DNA from: Symsagittifera roscoffensis
Taxonomy: Eukaryota; Xenacoelomorpha; Acoela; Convolutidae
Direction: 5' to 3'
DNA length: 64,000 nucleotides
Assembly: GCF_963678635.1 (NCBI RefSeq)
Contig: NC_087063.1
Location: forward strand, 74,733,617 to 74,797,616
The translations under genes were made by a program, and so were the position numbers. The notes under the pieces were generated by a model. It did not search any database. It was given only the letters and a program-made list of their open reading frames with translations, and was not told where the DNA came from. Positions 33,371 through 46,176 of this stretch are shown here, piece by piece; position 1 is the stretch's first letter; each line of letters starts with the position of its first letter.

Positions 33371-36300
33371 ATGGTGGCTTTTGATGTGAGTAATTTAAAA
33401 TTGCTCTGCCAGAAGAAGATCACGGAATGCATCAGAGCAGTTGGATCAGGTGAAAAGCATTTAGTCATACAGACCACTTTAATGCGACCTCTGGACCGCA
33501 TGTGTGGAGCTGGTTTTTTGAAGTCATGTGGAATTTCCAAAATTTATAAGCTAGAAGATTACTGCGCAACAGTGGATTTTGTCGAGGAAAACCTTCATGT
33601 GAGTATTGTTTTGGTGGATTATTTTGGTGTATTATTGATACAATCGAACTTTAGTGAGCGTTAGTGTTATTTAAAATTTTGATATCCATTTTGTGAACAA
33701 TTTCTTAAACAATATTGGTTTGGTGCTTGTTTCAAAATAACTGGAAACATCTTTGCTAGTTTCTACAAGTCTTCCGTGTTTTTGTTGCAGGTCCTATTTC
33801 TCGTTCGACCGGAAACAGCAATATTGAAAGAATTCAAACAATTCGTAGAAATAGTCGATGCTCGCAAGCGAGTTGTTGGGCTTCACCTTCTAATAGTCCC
33901 AAAAATGACCGAATCATTTCGAAACCTAATTGAAATGGAGGGACTATTTGACATCGTTTCTTGTACTGAACTACCTCTAGAATTTTTGCCGCTCGATGTC
34001 GACCTGGTGTCACTTGAAATGCCCTCATTGTATAAAGAGTTTCTACTGGATAAAGACTACAGTGGTGTGTCTTTGTTGTCTTCTGCATTGTGGACTGTTC
34101 AGGGCTTCTTCGGTGTGCCTCATACCGTGTATGCAATGGGAAGTCTCTCTAAACTTCTCTCTGATCTTATGGAGGCGCAATTGACTCAAGATAAACTAGT
34201 ACGATAATACAATTATTCTTATCAAATTTTAAGAGATGTAATAGCTATTAGGAGAAAAAGTTCATGTGCTCTGTTTAAAATGGCTGATTTATGTTCATGT
34301 GCTCTGTTTTACTTTGGCTCGCTGTCAAAGTGAAATAAGTCGAGATCATTGCGACGAAAAAAGTATTCAGTTTTTAGGCACATGATGATGGAGACTCAGA
34401 TACGGATATCGTTTTACTTATGGACCGCGGAGAAGACCTAATTTCACCACTTTTATCGCCTTTGACATTCCAAGGAGCCTTAGACGACCACTTTGGAATT
34501 AACTGTTGCTACATGGAGTTCACGCCACCAGCAGTGGAACCTTCAAAAGAAAAAGGAGATGGCGTTACGACGTCTGCAGCGCCAACAATTCTCACACTGG
34601 GACCTGAAATTGAAGTGTTCGCCCAAGCTAAAGATCTACATTTCGCTCAAGTTTCGGAGTTTGTCAGAGCCAAGCTACAGGTAGATATCGATTAAATCGG
34701 TTACGGATATATGATTGGGGGACGCTTATCCTTTTCACTTAATGAACCATTCAGCGCTTAGAGGTTCAAACTTATGCTTGAAGATACGAGGGCCTGGAGT
34801 TTGAATCATGCCGGGGCCTGTTTTTTTTTGCAAACTGGAAATATTCTGCTTTTCCGGACAACTTCTGTCAGCTTATTCTTTGTCAGCTTATTTCCCGCAG
34901 CACTCTTTTTATTAAGAGTCACGAACGTAGTGAATACTCATATAGGTCTTGGTGATTTTTTTATAGGGAAAAGTCTAAAAACTTGTTCACACTCAATTTC
35001 GATTTTTTTTGTGGTTCGACTTCAAGTTTCTTTTGAAGTTAAGTTCATTTCCTTTGTTAAATGTAAAAGTTCACGAAAAATGTGATCGACTTTTGGTTTT
35101 GAATTTGTAAATTTCACAGCAAAATAAAAAAAATTATCTAGTGATCCAGTTTTCTTAAATTGGGTTAGTTTTATTTAAAAAGTGTCAATCGTAAACTATT
35201 TTTGTTTGCTTGGGTTCATGACTATTTTCCAACTGTCTGTTGGCTAGGTTTTGAAGGTTCAGTTTTCTTTAAACATTCCAAATGCCATCATCAAAATCTT
35301 AACGGTAAAGTTAATTACGATTAATTGATCAGTAGAAGGGTGTTTGAAAGCTGATTTGGAAGCTGCGTGCATGCGGATTTATATGATTACGTTTGCGATA
35401 AGCAAGTGTATTGCAATCGTGTACTAGACATTTTTTCCTGTAAATATTTTTGTTGGCAGAATAATCAAAATCAGCAATGGTAAGTTGAGGTTCTGTTCAT
35501 ATGAAGATAATCCGTTTCAAACTGAAAATATTCCGTTTCAAAAAATTTTTGGCCTATTATTTGTCTGCTTTTGTTTTGTCGGATTAGTTGCAACATCGTA
35601 GAATTTTTTTGATTTTTTCTTCTGTTTATAATTTAACTAAGCTTGACTCGTATTTTTTGTTTTTTATTTGTAATGAACGTAGTGAAGACTCTTATATAGG
35701 TCTCGCAAATTTTTTTTTGTTTTTTCTAGTCTCTGATTACTACAGATGTGCATTCATACATGTTGATGCATTTATGAATGCACTTAAGTATATATGCACT
35801 TTTTGAGTTAAATTGAAATTCACCTGCTGAAAGTGACGTAAAAGCACTCTCCAAATACGAACGTGGAAATGGCGCAAAAAACTTGAACGGTTTCGAAAGT
35901 GGAATTTAAATTTTAGATTTCCAGCGGAATAAAAACGTTACCTATTGATCGAGTTTTCTCTAGTTGAGTTCATATTATCGAAAAAGCGCCGATCATAAAT
36001 TGTTCTAGAAATTCAAAGAGCTTAAATCTATTTTTTTTTAAATTCGAAAGTTGAGATTTTTTCTAGAAAGTCAGTGGTGTTTGATGCTTACTTGCGTTCA
36101 TTACTCATTTGAAATCTTCGATTTGCTATTTTTTTGTTTTTTTTATCACTTAAAATTTTTTTTCTACCCAAATGATTTATGCTTATTTTTCGTCGGCTTC
36201 GTGTCCTATTTTTGAGTCGTCTCAATGGAAAGGTAATTTCTATGCGCACCTCGAGATTGCGCAAAATGCTTAAACACAAAAGAAATTATTTATTTTTTGA

Positions 36301-39300
36301 TGACACCCATTTTTTTGTTTTTTTTTCCGTTTGATAGGTTTGGGCTGATACTAAATCAGCTAAATGGCCTCATATTAGGTCCTTCGTTGAGTGAAATTTT
36401 TTTTTATGTGCGTGTGTGTTTTGAGGGCGAGGGTGACTTAGTGTCTTTTTGAAATTTTTTCGGCTTTTTTGTTTTCATTTTTCGGCTTAATAGGTTTCGG
36501 CAAATATTATATTGTCTTAGTGGCCTCATATTGTTTCCAATGACGAGCAAAAAAAGTTAAATGTGTCCGTGTATTTTGAGGGCGAGATGGACTTAGCGGC
36601 TTTCTTGTTTTCGTTTGGTTTATTTCTTACGCCCTAAAATGCAGTCAGCTTTGTGTCTTGTCTGTCGTCTGTTAAATCATCAATACAACCTGAATATATT
36701 GGTATTTGCTTAATTTTTTTCGTTTTGTTTCCGATACTGGATAAATCGGTATTTGTTTATTTTGTTTCTTTTTTCAATTCTGTTGTATATTTATGCTGAA
36801 AATGGTTTCATTGGGCCGAAAATATAAAATTACAGAAAGATTCATCAAAGTAGACTAGATGGGCTGTTTTTTTTTGTTAATTAAATAATTCGGAAAATTT
36901 ACAAAATCAGAGTTCATTTTTATATTTACCCTTGCGATTAGCAAGAGTGTTGCAAGCGAGTACTAGATGTTTCCAGGCTCTCGATGATATCGCTATTGAA
37001 TTGGACACATACTTCAAGCTACAAACCATCTTTGCAAAATTTTCCTTTTGGACTATCCTAAGCTTAGTTTTTCAGTATCTTGGAAAGTTATTGTCATGTT
37101 ACAGTAGTAAAAAACTGGCAATTGAGTCTAGATTTTGCAATGTATGCTATGACCTGACTGGCTGTTGATTAAGAATTTAAGTTTTAAGGTCAATTTTGCA
37201 AGTGTATCCAGGAGGTGAGTCCTGTGAACAAATTTATTTACGGGAAAAAAGTCTTGTACCCGATTGCAATACCCTTGCTTATCTCGAGGGTAAATAATTC
37301 AAGTTCTTTCATGAAGCAATCGGCTGGTAGAAAGCTAAAGATTTTCTATTGAAGCCATTCAAGTGATGAAAATTTGAATTATTGCAAGTTGTTTCGTAGA
37401 GCTAATCGGTTCGAGAAAAAAATCCAATTTTTGTTAAGCAAGCTATTAAAGCTAAGAAACTTTTCAAATTATTTCCTGAAGCGAATCGGTTGGCAAAAAG
37501 TTGGCAAAAATTTTTCTTAGTAGGCTATTCAAGCGATGAAGTTTTGAAATTGGTACGAAAAGTTTTAGTTTTTTTTTCAAGCAGCTGTTTAAGCTAAGAA
37601 AGTTGAACATTTCAAGATATTCGAGTTATGAAGTTTAGTTTTGAATTAATCTATCTATTATATATTTAAATGCGGGCTTCACTATCTCGCCATATTCAAG
37701 TTTTTTCAACGTTTTATTTTTGCATGTTTAACGAAAGAATTTTTTCACGTTTAAGCTATATCGTACATTGAAATGGTTAAGAATTTTTTTTTTTTCGATT
37801 TTCCAGTTTGATGTCAAGGATTCTTTCATCAATTTTGAAATTAGCAAACTTGAATTTGAAAAATTTCACAAAATTTGATCTTCTCAACCCTGTAATTGGG
37901 TGCCGTCAGGGTATTCTCAGGGATTGCGAGTCTTGCCTCGAAATCTCGCTTCTCAAATCCTTGTAGTTTTCGAGATATCACGTTTTTTATGATTTTTTTT
38001 CAAAAATTTTCAAAAAACTTAGATTTAAAAATATTCAAAAATTTTGCAGATCTCTATCGTGTAGTTGGAAACTCTGCGGGTGCCTTCAGTGGCTGCGAAT
38101 CCTGTCTCTGAATATGACTGCTCAGATCCTTATAGTTTTCGAGATATGACGTTTTTTAGAATTTTTTCAAAGAACTTAAATAAAAAAATTCACAAAATTT
38201 GAAGCTTCCATCTCTATAGTGAGGCTTCGTCAAGGTACTCCCAGGTTTTGCGAACTTTCCCACTGAATATGGCTGCTCAAATCCTTGTAGTTTTCGAGAT
38301 ATGACGTGTTTTATGATTTCTTTTTAATTTTTCAGAAAACTTAAATTTTGAAATATTCAGAAAATTTGAAATTCTCTACCTCATAGTTTCGTACTGCAAA
38401 GGTTCTCTCACGAGCTGCAATTTGCAAATCTTGCGTCCAAATATGACGGCTCAAATGCGCTTAGTTTACGAGATGTGACGTTTGTTATGTCTCTTTTTTT
38501 AGTTGTTCAAAGAACTCAGTTATAAATAATTTTACAAAATTTGAAGTTCACATCTTTATATTGAGGTAGGTGCTTCCATTGCTCTTCCAGGAGTTGCTAA
38601 TTTGGCCTCTAAATCTGGCGGTACAAATTCTTGTAGTTTTCGAGATATGGCGATGACGTTTTTTGTGATTTTTCAAAACAAAATCAAAAAACACATATTT
38701 AATTTTCTTTTCAAATTTTGAAGCTCCCAACCCGGTAGTTCGAGGCTGTCGAAGTACTCTCTGGGGTTGAAAATTTTTGCTCCAAAAATTGACTGCTCAA
38801 ATCTTTGTAGTTTCACAAGTTGACGTTTTTTGTGTTTTTTTTTTCAAAAATTTTACAGAAAACTTAAATTTAATTTTTTTTAATTTTCGAAATTCCTAAC
38901 CCTGTAGTTGCGGGCTGTCAGAGGTTGCGAAACTTGCCTTCAATTATGGCTGCTCAATTCTTTGTGTTTTTGAGATATGACGTTTTTTATGGTTTTTCAA
39001 AAAGTTTTCTTAGACAGTTTAAGTTTGAAGTTTCTCAAAATCTGAAATTCCCAACGCTGTAGTTGGGTACTGTGAGAGTACTCTCAGAAGTTACAAATTT
39101 TGCATGCCAATGCGAATGCTCATTTGCTTATTATTCCTGAGATGTGGCGTTTGTTGATGTCATTTAAAAATGTTCAAAGAAATTAACAGAATTTTATGGT
39201 TTTTCCAAGCAGTAAAATTTTTTTTTTACAAAATTTGAAATTACCATTCCTGTAATTGGGCGCTGTCAAAGTACACTCAAAGGATGCCGATCTTATTTTC

Positions 39301-42300
39301 ATTGTCTGCGGTTTTTAAAAATTTGTTAAAAACTCGAATTACCGAAGGTGTGTTAAACGCTAGTTCAAGTTATTTCAGACCGAATAGGTACGCTAAAATT
39401 TGGAGTTTTCAAAGCAAGCCATGAAACTTAGAAATATTGCATTTAATGAAGTATTTCATGCCAAAAAGCGAAAATTTATTTTTTTAACCAAGTTATTCCA
39501 GCTATAAAATTTTGAAATACTTCAAGTTTTTTTATGAAGCAATTCGGATGGCGAAAAGTTTAAAGAATCTAAAGCGTCAATTTAACTGTCATCTTATCTT
39601 ATTTATTAAATGAAAGTCGGAATGTGCTATGGACGCAATGTTTAACTGAACGCATTGTTTTAGTTTTGTCAAATGCAATGTTTATCAAATTCCTTAGTCA
39701 TTACGTTTCAGAGAAGTCCTAGAATATTCTCTAACTTTCAAACTTTTTAAAGTCTGGAATGTTCTAATTATTTCTGACAAAGATGCAAGTTTTTTGACAA
39801 AATAAGCTCAGTTCATTTTCAAGGCTTGTCAACACCTGTCCATTTTTCCGAATTTTTGCCATTTCAGATTGATTTCATTCTGAAACGAACCAACTACAAA
39901 TAGCGACCTCCTTGCTTGAAAAACTAGCTTTTTGCAAATCGATTTGCGCTATGAACCGATTTGCGCTATTTCTAAGTTTCATCGCTTGCAGATCGTGCTT
40001 AAAAAACACACTTTTCGCCAATCGATTTGCTCTGCAAAAACATGGAATAAATCAAAAGTTTATTGCCTAAATATAAAACCTGATACTTCTCGCCAGTCGA
40101 TTAGATCTATGAAACAACTTGACTTATTTTGAAGTTTCATCGCATGAATAGCGTGCTGAGAAAAGCTTTTAAATATTTCAAGGTACTTCATAGACCGAAT
40201 CGTTTTGTGGAAAGTCTTAAATTCATAGGCCAAATTTATTGCAAACTGATTTGCCTTTTGAAAAAACATGAAATAATTCGAATTTATAGAGCTTTAGTAG
40301 CTTTCTTAGAAAAACTTGAGCTTTTCGTAAAAGGATACGGTCTATGAAAAAGTAAGGAATATTTTGAAGTTTTTGTTTTAGCTTGAATAGCTTTTTGTTA
40401 AAAACTATAACATTTCGCGAACCGATTTGATCTATGAAGTAACTTGAAAATTTCACTTTCAAAGCTGTAATAGCTTGCCTAGAAAAACATAAACCTTTCG
40501 CCAATCGGTTTGCTCAATGAAAACTTAAAATGACTCAGTTCCATCGCCTGAACAGCATGCTTAGAAAAACGAAGTTCCCGCTAGTATATATTAAACAAAT
40601 GTCTTAATGCGCTATGGACGCAACGTTTTAACTTTTCTATCGAGCACAACGTTCAAGAAGACTTTGAGCAGAAGGTTTCAGAATCATTCAGAGCAACCCT
40701 TGAGCTCAATATTTTAGAGGCGCTTAGGCAAGAATTTTCAATAATTTAGAGTTTTTCAACAAGATGAACTAGATTCAGTTTCAGGCTTGACAGTACCTGC
40801 CCATTTTTTATCCAAAATTTTGCGTTTGCAGATTGATTCACTTTAGTCTGAATGAAATCAACAAAAAACAGCCACCTCCATGCCTAAAAAACACTAGCTT
40901 CTACCAAACTGATTTGCGCTATGAAATAATTTGAAATTTTTCAAAACTTCATTTATTGAGTAGCTTGCATAGAGCTCTTTTCGCGAACCGATTCAGTCTC
41001 TGAAAAATATTTCTCGTAAATTTCTTTTTCAAAGTTTCATCGGTTGGATGGCTCCAATATAAAAACCCATTTTTTCGATATCTGGTTCCCTTCATTACCC
41101 ATGCTATAAGCTACGGTATTGCACTCGGGTACTAGAATTTTTCCCTAAATAACTTTGTTTGAGTCGTATCAAGACAAATATAATTTTTGTGCTCACTAGA
41201 TTGCACAAATTGTTAAAATCTTAATAGATATTACAGTTACGTTTTTCATAACATTTTTTTTCGGCTTATTTAATTTTTTTCCTCCGTGATAGGTTTCGGG
41301 CTATATTATATCGGCTTAATGGCCGCATTTCGCTTCTTTCGACGAGCCAAAAAAGTTTGTTAGTGCGTGTGTGTATTGTAATGGCGATGGGGAATTAATA
41401 TTTTCCCCTTAAATTATTTTTAAATTTTTTTTCGGCTTTGTTGGTTTTCTTTTCCTTTTTTTCTGCCTAATAGTTTCCGCACTATATTAAATCGGCTCTG
41501 TGACCTCAAATTGTTTCGTTTGGATTGCCAAATAGATTTATTGTTTGTGTTTTGAGGGTGAGGGGGTCTTAACTTTTTATAACTCTTAACGATTTTTTTT
41601 CGGCTTAGAGGGTTTCTGCTAAGGTTTTTTCGGCCGTGTTAGAGATTGGTAAGTTTTATTCCAATGGGAATTGTTCATATTCTTTTTGACTGGCTTGTTT
41701 GTGTTTCAAAGGTAGACTGATTCATTGTGATAGTGATAGATCCAGATTCGATTTTTTTCATTTTCAAAACTTGATTAACTTTTTGCCAAATGATTCTCTC
41801 TATGAAACAACCTGAAATTTTTCAAAGTTTACTTGCTTGAGTAGCTTGCATAGAAAGCTTCAACTTTTTGCGAACGGATTCGATCCATGAAATAACTTGG
41901 AATGTTTCAAAATTTCCTAGCTGCAATAGCTGGCTTAGAAAAGTTTGAACTTCTCGCGAACCTTTAGTCTGAAATAACTGCAACTTTTCGCGGACCGATT
42001 CGTTCTTTGAAATTGAAAGTTTTCGAACCGATGGCTTTACTTGAGATTGTTTGAAGCTTCATTGCTTGATAAGAACAAATAGTTTCGGCGAATCGATTAA
42101 TTATTGGAGACGGCCATGCTAGTTCGTTTAATATTTAAAATTGTTTGAATGTTTCTCAGCCATATTCATGCAATTTTGTATCGTACGTGATGCGAAGCTT
42201 GTCTTTCGATTTCTTCGCCTTTAAAGTCTTCGGATCGCCAACTATTTAAGTTTAAGTAGTCGTTAGCGCCAAAGTACGCTATTTTTTGGTGTAGAGCGCG

Positions 42301-43353
42301 CACCAAAAAAGGACGCAAGAGTTTTGGTTGCTTGAAACGTAATATTGTTTGGGGGCGATTTCCGGAATGGCGTGTTTGTACCATTTTGGAGTTGCATAAT
42401 GTCAGCGGCTGCACTCTCATCTGAATTTCGGATAAAAGAAGTATTGATTTATTTGTGCATGGCTCGTATAATGTTGATAGAGTTCACATTTATAACTCTG
42501 AAGCGTATTTCAGGAATTAGATGAAATCAAAGAGTCGAAATCAGGTCTGAAAGGAATCAGCGACTTGAAAAACTTCGTGGCCAACGACCTCAGAAAGTTT
42601 CAAAACGAGTCCAACATCCTCAAAAATCTACTTTCTGCAGTTGACATGGTAATAGCGGCAGGCAAACATACCAGGGTGAAACAACTACAGTTAGAGCAGT
42701 CTGTAATCGCGAGCTGTTCTTATGATCGAAGCGATCTAGGTCACTTGGAAAGTATTTTCTGTCAACAAGTGCCGATTGAAACAGCAATTAGAAACATCAG
42801 TCTGTTTTCAGTGGTAGCTGGAGGTCTGTCCTCCAATGATTTAAAACTAATTAAGACCCGTTTTCTGCATTCTTACGGCTACGAGCACTTAATTACATTT
42901 AATCATTTAGAACAAACGGGCCTCATTGTGTGCAATTCAGACCCGTTTTCAAAAAAACTGCCAACTTTTGCAACATGGGCTAAAAAACTGGCATGTTTAG
43001 CGAATGCTAATACAGTTAACGAAGGCCCGAAGTTTGATAATCCTTACTATGCAACAAACGGAGCATTTTGCCCGCTAATATACAAAGTACTCGAGTTTAT
43101 CTGCACAAATAGATTCGAAGAGTTGACAAGGCTTTACGGAGGAAGTTTCAACGTACGTAAAACACCTTCGCAAGCACATAGAAGCGAAAAGAAAGTGAAA
43201 TCTATCATAGTTTGTTTGGTTGGAGGACTGACTTACTTAGAATGCGCAATTATGAGGTTGTTCGCAGTCAAGTTCAACGTCAATATTTTGATAACGACTA
43301 GTGGAATGATAAACTCTAAGCGATTCTTATCACCGATGATTGAAAAAATCTGA
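33371..43353 (+). CDS. VPS33B: VPS33B, Sec1/Munc18-family vesicle-fusion protein (four exons)
   Basis: Exons: 33371-33598, 33791-34198, 34378-34680 and 42514-43353 (stop TGA). All introns are phase 0 with GT-AG ends and the joined protein is 592 residues, close to the usual 600 or so. VPS33B pairs with VIPAS39 (the CHEVI complex) and regulates SNARE pairing in late endosome, lysosome and alpha-granule traffic. Family landmarks in order: LMRPLDR (residue about 38), VLFLVRP (77), LVSLEMP (about 155), TVQGFFGVPHTVYAMG (about 180), the DRGEDLISPL core strand (227), LEVFAQAKDLHF-type region (about 294), and NFVANDLRKFQ (about 331). At the C-terminus are YGYEHLITFNHL (about 426) and LVGGLTYLECAIMRLF. 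The DRGED and LEMP stretches and the spacing favour VPS33B over VPS33A. Introns 1 and 2 are 192 and 179 nt; intron 3 is 7,833 nt of repeats. Confidence 0.92.
35110..35225 (+). repeat. dispersed repeat DR2, copy 2 (VPS33B intron 3)
   Basis: Carries the DR2 core with AGTGATCCAGTTTTCTTAAA and a following TTGGGTTAGTTTTATTT-like stretch, and ends in a TTGCTTGGGTTCATGACT-like tail. More diverged than copies 1 and 3. Confidence 0.5.
35389..36870 (+). repeat. dispersed repeat DR1, copy 1 (VPS33B intron 3)
   Basis: The 5' hairpin ACGTTTGC-GATAA-GCAAGTGT (35389-35409; two G-T pairs) is followed by ATTGCAATCGTGTACTAGAC. Internal blocks shared with other copies are near 36150-36290 (TGAGTCGT...CTCGAGATTGCGCAAAATGCT) and near 36325-36460 (TAATAGGTTTCGGC-like text and the GTGCGTGTGTGTTTTGAGGG block, which is repeated again at about 36565). 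A DR2 copy sits inside it at 35890-36110. No clear 3' hairpin. Confidence 0.6.
35890..36110 (+). repeat. dispersed repeat DR2, copy 3
   Basis: Reads CCTATTGATCGAGTTTTCTC, then a TTGAGTTCATATTATC-like stretch, then CATAAATTGTTCTAGAAATT and a lysine-rich A/T tail with ACTTGCGTTCA. Close match in order and spacing to copy 1 at 1140-1370. Confidence 0.65.
36928..37200 (+). repeat. DR1 5'-end fragment, copy 2
   Basis: Hairpin ACCCTTGC-GATTA-GCAAGAGT at 36928-36948 (one mispair) followed by GTTGCAAGCGAGTACTAGAT. Only the first part of the element can be recognised. Confidence 0.6.
37215..37291 (-). repeat. DR1 5'-end fragment, copy 3, minus orientation
   Basis: Read on the minus strand: ACCCTCGA-GATAA-GCAAGGGT, then ATTGCAATCGGGTACAAGAC and TTTTTTCCCGTAAATAAATT. 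The only clearly minus-oriented copy seen. Confidence 0.6.
37865..39290 (+). repeat. satellite-like tandem array, about 167-bp monomers, eight copies
   Basis: The phrase GTAGTTTTCGAGATATGACG (with variants) starts near 37971, 38140, 38295, 38469, 38641, 38815, 38970 and 39138. Spacings are 155-174 bp. Each monomer also carries CTGTAGTTGGGTGCTGTCA..., GACTGCTCAAATCC and a TTTTTTATG...CAAAA tail. Monomers have diverged strongly, so the array is old. It lies wholly inside an intron. Confidence 0.85.
41097..41760 (+). repeat. DR1 copy 4
   Basis: Degenerate hairpin ACCCATGC-TATAA-GCTACGGT, then ATTGCACTCGGGTACTAGAA and a TTTTTCCCTAAATAACTTTG tail typical of the family. Internal blocks follow near 41285-41420 (GATAGGTTTCGGGCTATATT) and 41470-41590. 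The 3' hairpin is not recognisable. Confidence 0.6.
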
Positions 43354-44380
43354 AACTCGCTCGTGTTAAATGAAATGTAATTTTTTGATAAGTATTTTGC
43401 CTGTAAAGTTTAGATAAAATTTTATGTTAATTTATCTGTAAATTTAGATACAAATTGTATAATGAACTGCAATCCTTGATTATTTTAAAATCAAAATTCG
43501 ACAGATTGTTTTGTAAATAACAAAGCGGATTTCAAGCATTAAAAACAAGTTAACAAACTTGACAGCAAGGTAAGACCAGTAAAAATGAGAAAAGTATCTT
43601 ACTTCTCGCTGCGTGAAATTTTTTGTAGAACAGTATTGGTTACAAAGTCATGCCGATTAAAAGTTTTTTTTTGCTGTCATGTGCTAGTTTTGCTACTCAT
43701 CGAATTAGTAGTATTTTGATCAGGTTTTAGATTTTCACCGTTTTTTACTGGCAGTTGCGGAAATCGCTCCTTCACACTTTTTGTTGGTATTAGAAACGAT
43801 TTTCTATCAACTAACTGTGAGTGTTTTTTTTAATAAAATTTGTCTAAGGTTCTAAAGAGTCGCGGGTGTGACAAGAATTGTTTTATCAACATTTTTCAAA
43901 AATTAAATTTTATTGTTTGTAAGGACTGTTCGTAGTGAGTGTCGGGAGTCTGATTTTGAACCTCGCTTTTCAAATTGATTTTCAATTCGGAGCTGCTGTC
44001 GTCAAATGAGGAATTAACGCGTATTTTTTCACCTCTTACTCTCAAACAAGGTTTCATTCCTGTTTGATAAAACTGGTATTATGAAACTTTGTATAGGTGG
44101 GAATGGTTTTTTCAGACGCTTTGATGAATTTTTTTCCAGTTTTTACAAAAATGGCACCACTAGCAAGATCAGTTTGCATAATCTGCAGGTTTACCTTGTT
44201 CCACTCTCTACGTCCTTGAAAAATTCAATCGATTGAATTCTAGACCCATTCTTTGGATTTTTTTTGCACTTGCACTCTAATCGGAAACTATACTTTTTTA
44301 ATTCCGGTAGACAGCTTTTTCTACAAATCTGTAAGAAATCGAAAAGTTGCTTTTTCAGTTAACATTAGCAATTTAGATAA
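43354..44380. other. intergenic, downstream of VPS33B
   Basis: AT-rich with no supported gene. No clean AATAAA stands close to the VPS33B stop; GATAAA at about 43414 is the nearest variant. Confidence 0.45.
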
Positions 44381-44452
44381 GCCTTCCCATTTGGCCTAAG
44401 AGTAATGCGGTTGACCTTGTACCCTAAGGTTTGGGGTTCGAGTCCGTACCTT
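44381..44452 (+). repeat. tRNA-like sequence, probable SINE head
   Basis: A pol III A-box-like TTGGCCTAAGAGT and a B-box GGTTCGAGTCC are correctly spaced. The acceptor ends and T-stem do not pair, so it is not a working tRNA. A T-run and a DR1-like block (GCTTTTGTTTTGTCAGCC at about 44493) follow. Confidence 0.5.
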
Positions 44453-44929
44453 GTTTTTTTCAGTATGTGTAAAATTGAAACTTTTTTCATTTATATGCTT
44501 TTGTTTTGTCAGCCTATTTGCCTCAGTCTTATTATGTTTTATCATCTCATCTGCCTTATTGTAGGTCGCTGTAAAGGCAAAAGGATTAATTTTTGAAGAA
44601 GTCAAGTAGTTTGTGTTGCAGGTGGGTTGATTTTTAAAACTTATTTGCTGAACATTTTTTTGACAGCAGTTTATTATGGCGTTTTCTTTCGGCTGAATGG
44701 GCTTCTACCCAATTATTGTCAGGTTGGTGGCTGCTAGGTAATTACTCAAAGTTAATTTGATACAGGTGTCTGTGTTTTTTTACTGGTTTTCTGTAAATAT
44801 TTTCATTTTCTAAATTTTTCGATTTTGTTATTTCGTCCCATTTTCTATTCGCTTGCTTACAATGGTGTGTTCCGTTATTTCACTAGTGATGCAAACAACC
44901 GTTTCGCATCTGTTTTAAATTTTCTCAAA

Positions 44930-45480
44930 AGCTACCCTGCCAAATCTGATTTTAGGAGTTCAATCAAAAAAAGGTGTCATTTGGATCTTCCCTGTGTAAG
45001 CGAGTACTCTTATTTTGTAGAAAAATGTTGTTAGGAAAAAGCTGTATCATAAATTTTGACAGTTGAAAACTTTTTCTTTTTTCTCGAAAACGTCCCTGCC
45101 AATTCTGAAACTTAGGGTCTGATCGAAAGAACAACAAGGGTCTAATCAAAAAAACAACAAATTTTTCCTTGTTTAAAAATGTGTTCTACTTTTGTATTCG
45201 AATATGGACTTCGTAAATATTAAATTTTTGAAGTTTTTACAGTTTTCGGAAACTTTCTCGCCTTTATCTGAATCTACTTTGGCAAGTTCAAAATTCAAGC
45301 TCTAATTGAAAGAAAGAAGGTTTCAGAATCTGCTTTGCACGAGCAGCATATCCATAATTTGGTAGAGGCACTTTTGAGTTTGGGAAATATCCAACTTTTG
45401 TCATTCAAACATATTTATTATCCAAAACGTCATTGACAATTCTGAGATTTACATTTCAATCGAAAAAAGACAGATTTTAG
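44930..45480 (+). repeat. degenerate tandem repeat of about 160-180 bp, four copies
   Basis: A block like CGTCCCTGCCAATTCTGAAA and then GGTCTGATCGAAAGA recurs near 44935, 45090, 45265 and 45425, each followed by a variable TTTTGTATTC/ATATGGA segment. Divergence is high. No coding potential. Confidence 0.5.
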
Positions 45481-46176
45481 GGACCTACACTGCATAAGCT
45501 GCATAAATTTTTGACACGTACCAAGTTACCAATTAGCTTCCGCATTAGTACTTCGCAAAAATTATCAAATAGGTACCTCCAGGATTAGCTGGGCACTAGC
45601 CAATTAGTTCTAGTGGAAAAAATTTTAGGTCATAATCACAATTTAAATTAAATATTATCAACTCGTTTTAAAAAGGCGTAATTTTTTGATACTTCGGCGA
45701 GTTACTTCTGAACTAGTAATTTAGGAGCTTTGTCTATTAGATAAAAACATGTATTATGAAAATGGATGGGATATAAATTTTTTACTATGAAGGCCTCCCC
45801 ACTTTCCTGTCTGCCTGCACATTCCCCTAGTCTCTTTTCACCTTACCTCATTTTCTGCACCCTTCGGCAAATTTTGTAGAGGTAATGATTGACGTAATTT
45901 TTGAAAATGTGAACGCATAAGTTTACTAAAGTTTTAGCAGTTAGATAATCTTACGAGAAAATTTGGATTGGCTATCTAAAAAATAGATGTCGTAAAATAG
46001 TATCAAAGGGCGACCCTTTGCCACCATAAGTGAAAAAGGGTTCCCTCCTTCATTACGCAACTTGTCTCAATGAAAATCTCTCATCCCACCTTGCACAGAA
46101 TATGACACAAATTGAAACAAAAACAGCGAAAAAACTTATGTTTGGACAAGTGTCAGTGAATGTAAAGAAACAGACG

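Larger units (their letters stand above)
37290..42130. repeat. arrays of a degenerate unit of about 85 bp in two orientations
   Basis: A unit reading roughly TTTTCGCGAACCGATTTG, then CTATGAAATAACTTGAAA, then TTTCATCGCTTGAATAGCTT and GCTTAGAAAAA occurs many times. It is in reverse orientation at about 37300-37640 and 39360-39600 and in forward orientation at about 39900-40560, 40890-41060 and 41770-42110. The GCTATGGACGCAA motif at about 39630 and 40612 marks a longer direct duplication with a spacing of about 0.95-1.0 kb. Between the arrays lie the 167-bp satellite and a DR1 copy. All of this is within intron 3 of VPS33B. Confidence 0.65.
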
